DNA of 23,797 bases. It comes from an uncultured Eubacterium sp. GTDB lineage: Bacteria; Bacillota; Clostridia; Lachnospirales; Lachnospiraceae. The stretch spans positions 1-23,797 of the forward strand of contig URYE01000039.1 in NCBI GenBank assembly GCA_900551945.1, written 5' to 3'. The position numbers were made by a program, and so were the translations under genes. The stretch's first letter is position 1, and each line of letters starts with the position of its first letter. Under the pieces are notes generated by a model. That model saw only the letters and a program-made list of their open reading frames with translations. It did no database searches and was not told the DNA's origin. Shown in pieces: positions 22,884-23,797 of this stretch.

Positions 22884-23414
22884 TTAATCAAGTTCTGGTT
22901 CAATAAGACCATAAGTGTTACCTTTTCTCTTATATACTACATTGACTTCTTCTGTTTCTGAATTAAAGAATACATAGAAGTTATGTCCTAAAAGTTCCAT
23001 CTGAACACATGCTTCTTCAGGGTCCATTGGCTTAATTCCAAACTTCTTAGTTCTGATAATCTTTACTTCATCTTCGTCTTCATAGTCTTTCTCAACAAAT
23101 TCCTGTGCGAAAGCGGCAGCATTTTGTTGTTTGTGTACAATCTTATTCTTGTACTTCTTTAACTGACGTTCAATTACTTCTTCTACAAGGTCAATTGAAA
23201 CGTACATATCGCTGCTTACTTGTTCACTTCTAATTATATTACCCTTAACAGGTATAGTTACTTCTATCTTCTGTCTTTCTTTTTCAACACTAAGTGTAAC
23301 ATTAACTTCTGTTTCTGGAGCAAAGAACCTATCGAGTTTTCCTAACTTCTCCTCTACTGCTGACTTTAAACCTTCTGTTACATCAATATTTCTTCCTGTA
23401 ATTATAAAACGCAT
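22884..23414 (-). CDS. hpf: Ribosome hibernation promoting factor, long form
   Basis: 176 residues. Long HPF binds the 30S decoding region and pairs ribosomes into inactive 100S dimers under stress or in stationary phase. The N-terminal domain starts MRFIITGRNIDVTEGLKSAV and has the basic and beta segments of the family (KLGKLDRFFAPETEVNVTLS, VTIPVKGNIIRSEQVSSDMY). A linker with EDEDEVKIIRTKKFGIKPM leads to the C-terminal dimerisation domain (MDPEEACVQMELLGHNFYVF...EVNVVYKRKGNTYGLIEPE). ATG 23414 is chosen: AAGGAG lies nine bases before it, and the longer TTG start (23423) would leave no space. It precedes secA (with the receptor gene between), as in many Firmicutes, and is followed by its own terminator. 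Confidence 0.96.
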   Translation of the reverse strand: MRFIITGRNIDVTEGLKSAVEEKLGKLDRFFAPETEVNVTLSVEKERQKIEVTIPVKGNIIRSEQVSSDMYVSIDLVEEVIERQLKKYKNKIVHKQQNAAAFAQEFVEKDYEDEDEVKIIRTKKFGIKPMDPEEACVQMELLGHNFYVFFNSETEEVNVVYKRKGNTYGLIEPELD

Positions 23415-23488
23415 GATGTTCAACTCCTTTTCGTGTATTATTCATCGTGTTATTCATGTTGAACTACTTTGCATATACTGGATTATTG

Positions 23489-23521
23489 CCTATAATTATT
23501 AACATATCTAATAGTTATAGG
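23489..23521. promoter_or_regulatory. 33-bp dyad upstream of hpf
   Basis: Arms CCTATAATTATTA (23489-23501) and TAATAGTTATAGG (23509-23521) pair at 12 of 13 positions around seven bases. It is centred about 90 bases before the hpf start codon. No T-run follows on the minus strand. It may be a protein-binding operator or a leader hairpin; which strand is used is unknown. Confidence 0.45.
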
Positions 23522-23649
23522 TTAATGTTATATACTATATTGTTTGATTAAAACTCATTTTACATTGATATAATATGAATTGTGATTTTAATATAAACAA
23601 TTATGGTATATTAACTATAAATCTAATAATATGTAAAGTCACGATATGC

Positions 23650-23741
23650 TGTGGATAAGATTTTAAATTTTGTGGATTATTTAGATATCTTTTCCATTGC
23701 TGATAATGATATTCTGACTACTCTCCACAGCAAGCTGTGGA
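23650..23741. promoter_or_regulatory. DnaA-box-like cluster
   Basis: A perfect DnaA box complement TGTGGATAA lies at 23650-23658 and a one-mismatch box TGTGGATTA at 23671-23679, 21 bases apart (two helical turns, same face). A dyad TCCACAGC-AA-GCTGTGGA (23724-23741) adds two more TGTGGA units in opposite orientation. No dnaA, dnaN or other origin gene is present, so this is at most a regulatory or titration site. Confidence 0.35.
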
Positions 23742-23797
23742 AGTTCTAACTGATGATATTTTGCAGTAATCGTACATCATTTTCAGACTTTGGATAT

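Larger units (their letters stand above)
23415..23797. other. hpf upstream region to window end
   Basis: About 380 AT-rich bases without a supported complete gene. It contains a 33-base dyad (23489-23521), a plus-strand promoter-like pair TTGCAT (23469-23474), 16 bases, TATAAT (23491-23496) inside that dyad, and four TGTGGA motifs between 23650 and 23741. At the right edge the minus strand has an open frame ending with TAG at 23746-23748 (last residues KSENDVRLLQNIIS) that could be the end of a gene outside the window; too short to name. No clear minus-strand promoter for hpf was found. Confidence 0.4.

Noticed and set aside
23650..23741. Chromosome origin of replication
   Set aside because: Only one perfect DnaA box and one near box are seen, with no dnaA, dnaN or other origin genes next to it.

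Overview
The window comes from a low-G+C (roughly one third G+C by eye) Gram-positive anaerobe, most likely a motile member of the Lachnospiraceae (Clostridia). The evidence is AAGGAG-type ribosome binding sites in front of most genes, A/T-rich codon use, a Clostridia-type order of housekeeping genes, a small membrane-anchored protein of a type I associate with Lachnospiraceae, and chemotaxis genes. Nineteen of the 20 protein genes are on the minus strand, so they are read from right to left; the exception is a small gene at 9096-9680. I see no transposase, phage gene, CRISPR array or rRNA. A tRNA-Ser is cut by the left edge.

Layout in the direction of transcription (right to left). (1) 23797-16626: an AT-rich leader with a dyad and TGTGGA motifs, then hpf (ribosome hibernation), a hairpin terminator, a six-helix chemoreceptor, secA, a long palindromic repeat (copy C), prfB (release factor 2 without the programmed frameshift) and cheW. 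hpf-secA-prfB is a classical Firmicutes neighbourhood; here chemotaxis genes sit inside and after it. (2) 16505-14865: malQ, closed by a hairpin terminator, then repeat copy B. (3) 14363-9822: a promoter followed by a PheB-like ACT-domain regulator, hom, a phosphoglycerate-mutase-like protein and lysC. Together these look like an aspartate-to-homoserine (threonine/methionine) unit in which the mutase-like protein is probably the homoserine kinase. (4) A bidirectional terminator separates lysC from a convergent gene for an Asn/Gly/Tyr-rich DUF4190-like membrane protein. (5) Repeat copy A lies upstream of tex, which is followed by a YcxB-like membrane protein and then the t6A-modification genes tsaE, tsaB and tsaD, mixed with rimI, rnz and a small membrane protein. 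(6) ispD and tRNA-Ser(UGA), the tRNA with its own strong promoter.

The protein genes are conventional. The part that known genes do not explain is the family of long imperfect hairpins (copies A, B, C; about 130-156 bp) in three intergenic regions, all in the same orientation. Their cores are strongly conserved, while their outer arms differ in sequence yet still pair. Copies A and B both start about 50 bp upstream of the predicted -35 box of the next gene. A second, smaller repeat (a 16-base arm present three times in about 600 bp) flanks tsaE. Several start codons were moved inward from the longest open frame because a clear ribosome binding site lies inside the longer version (tsaE, the YcxB-like gene, the DUF4190-like gene, the PheB-like gene, prfB, secA, the chemoreceptor and hpf).
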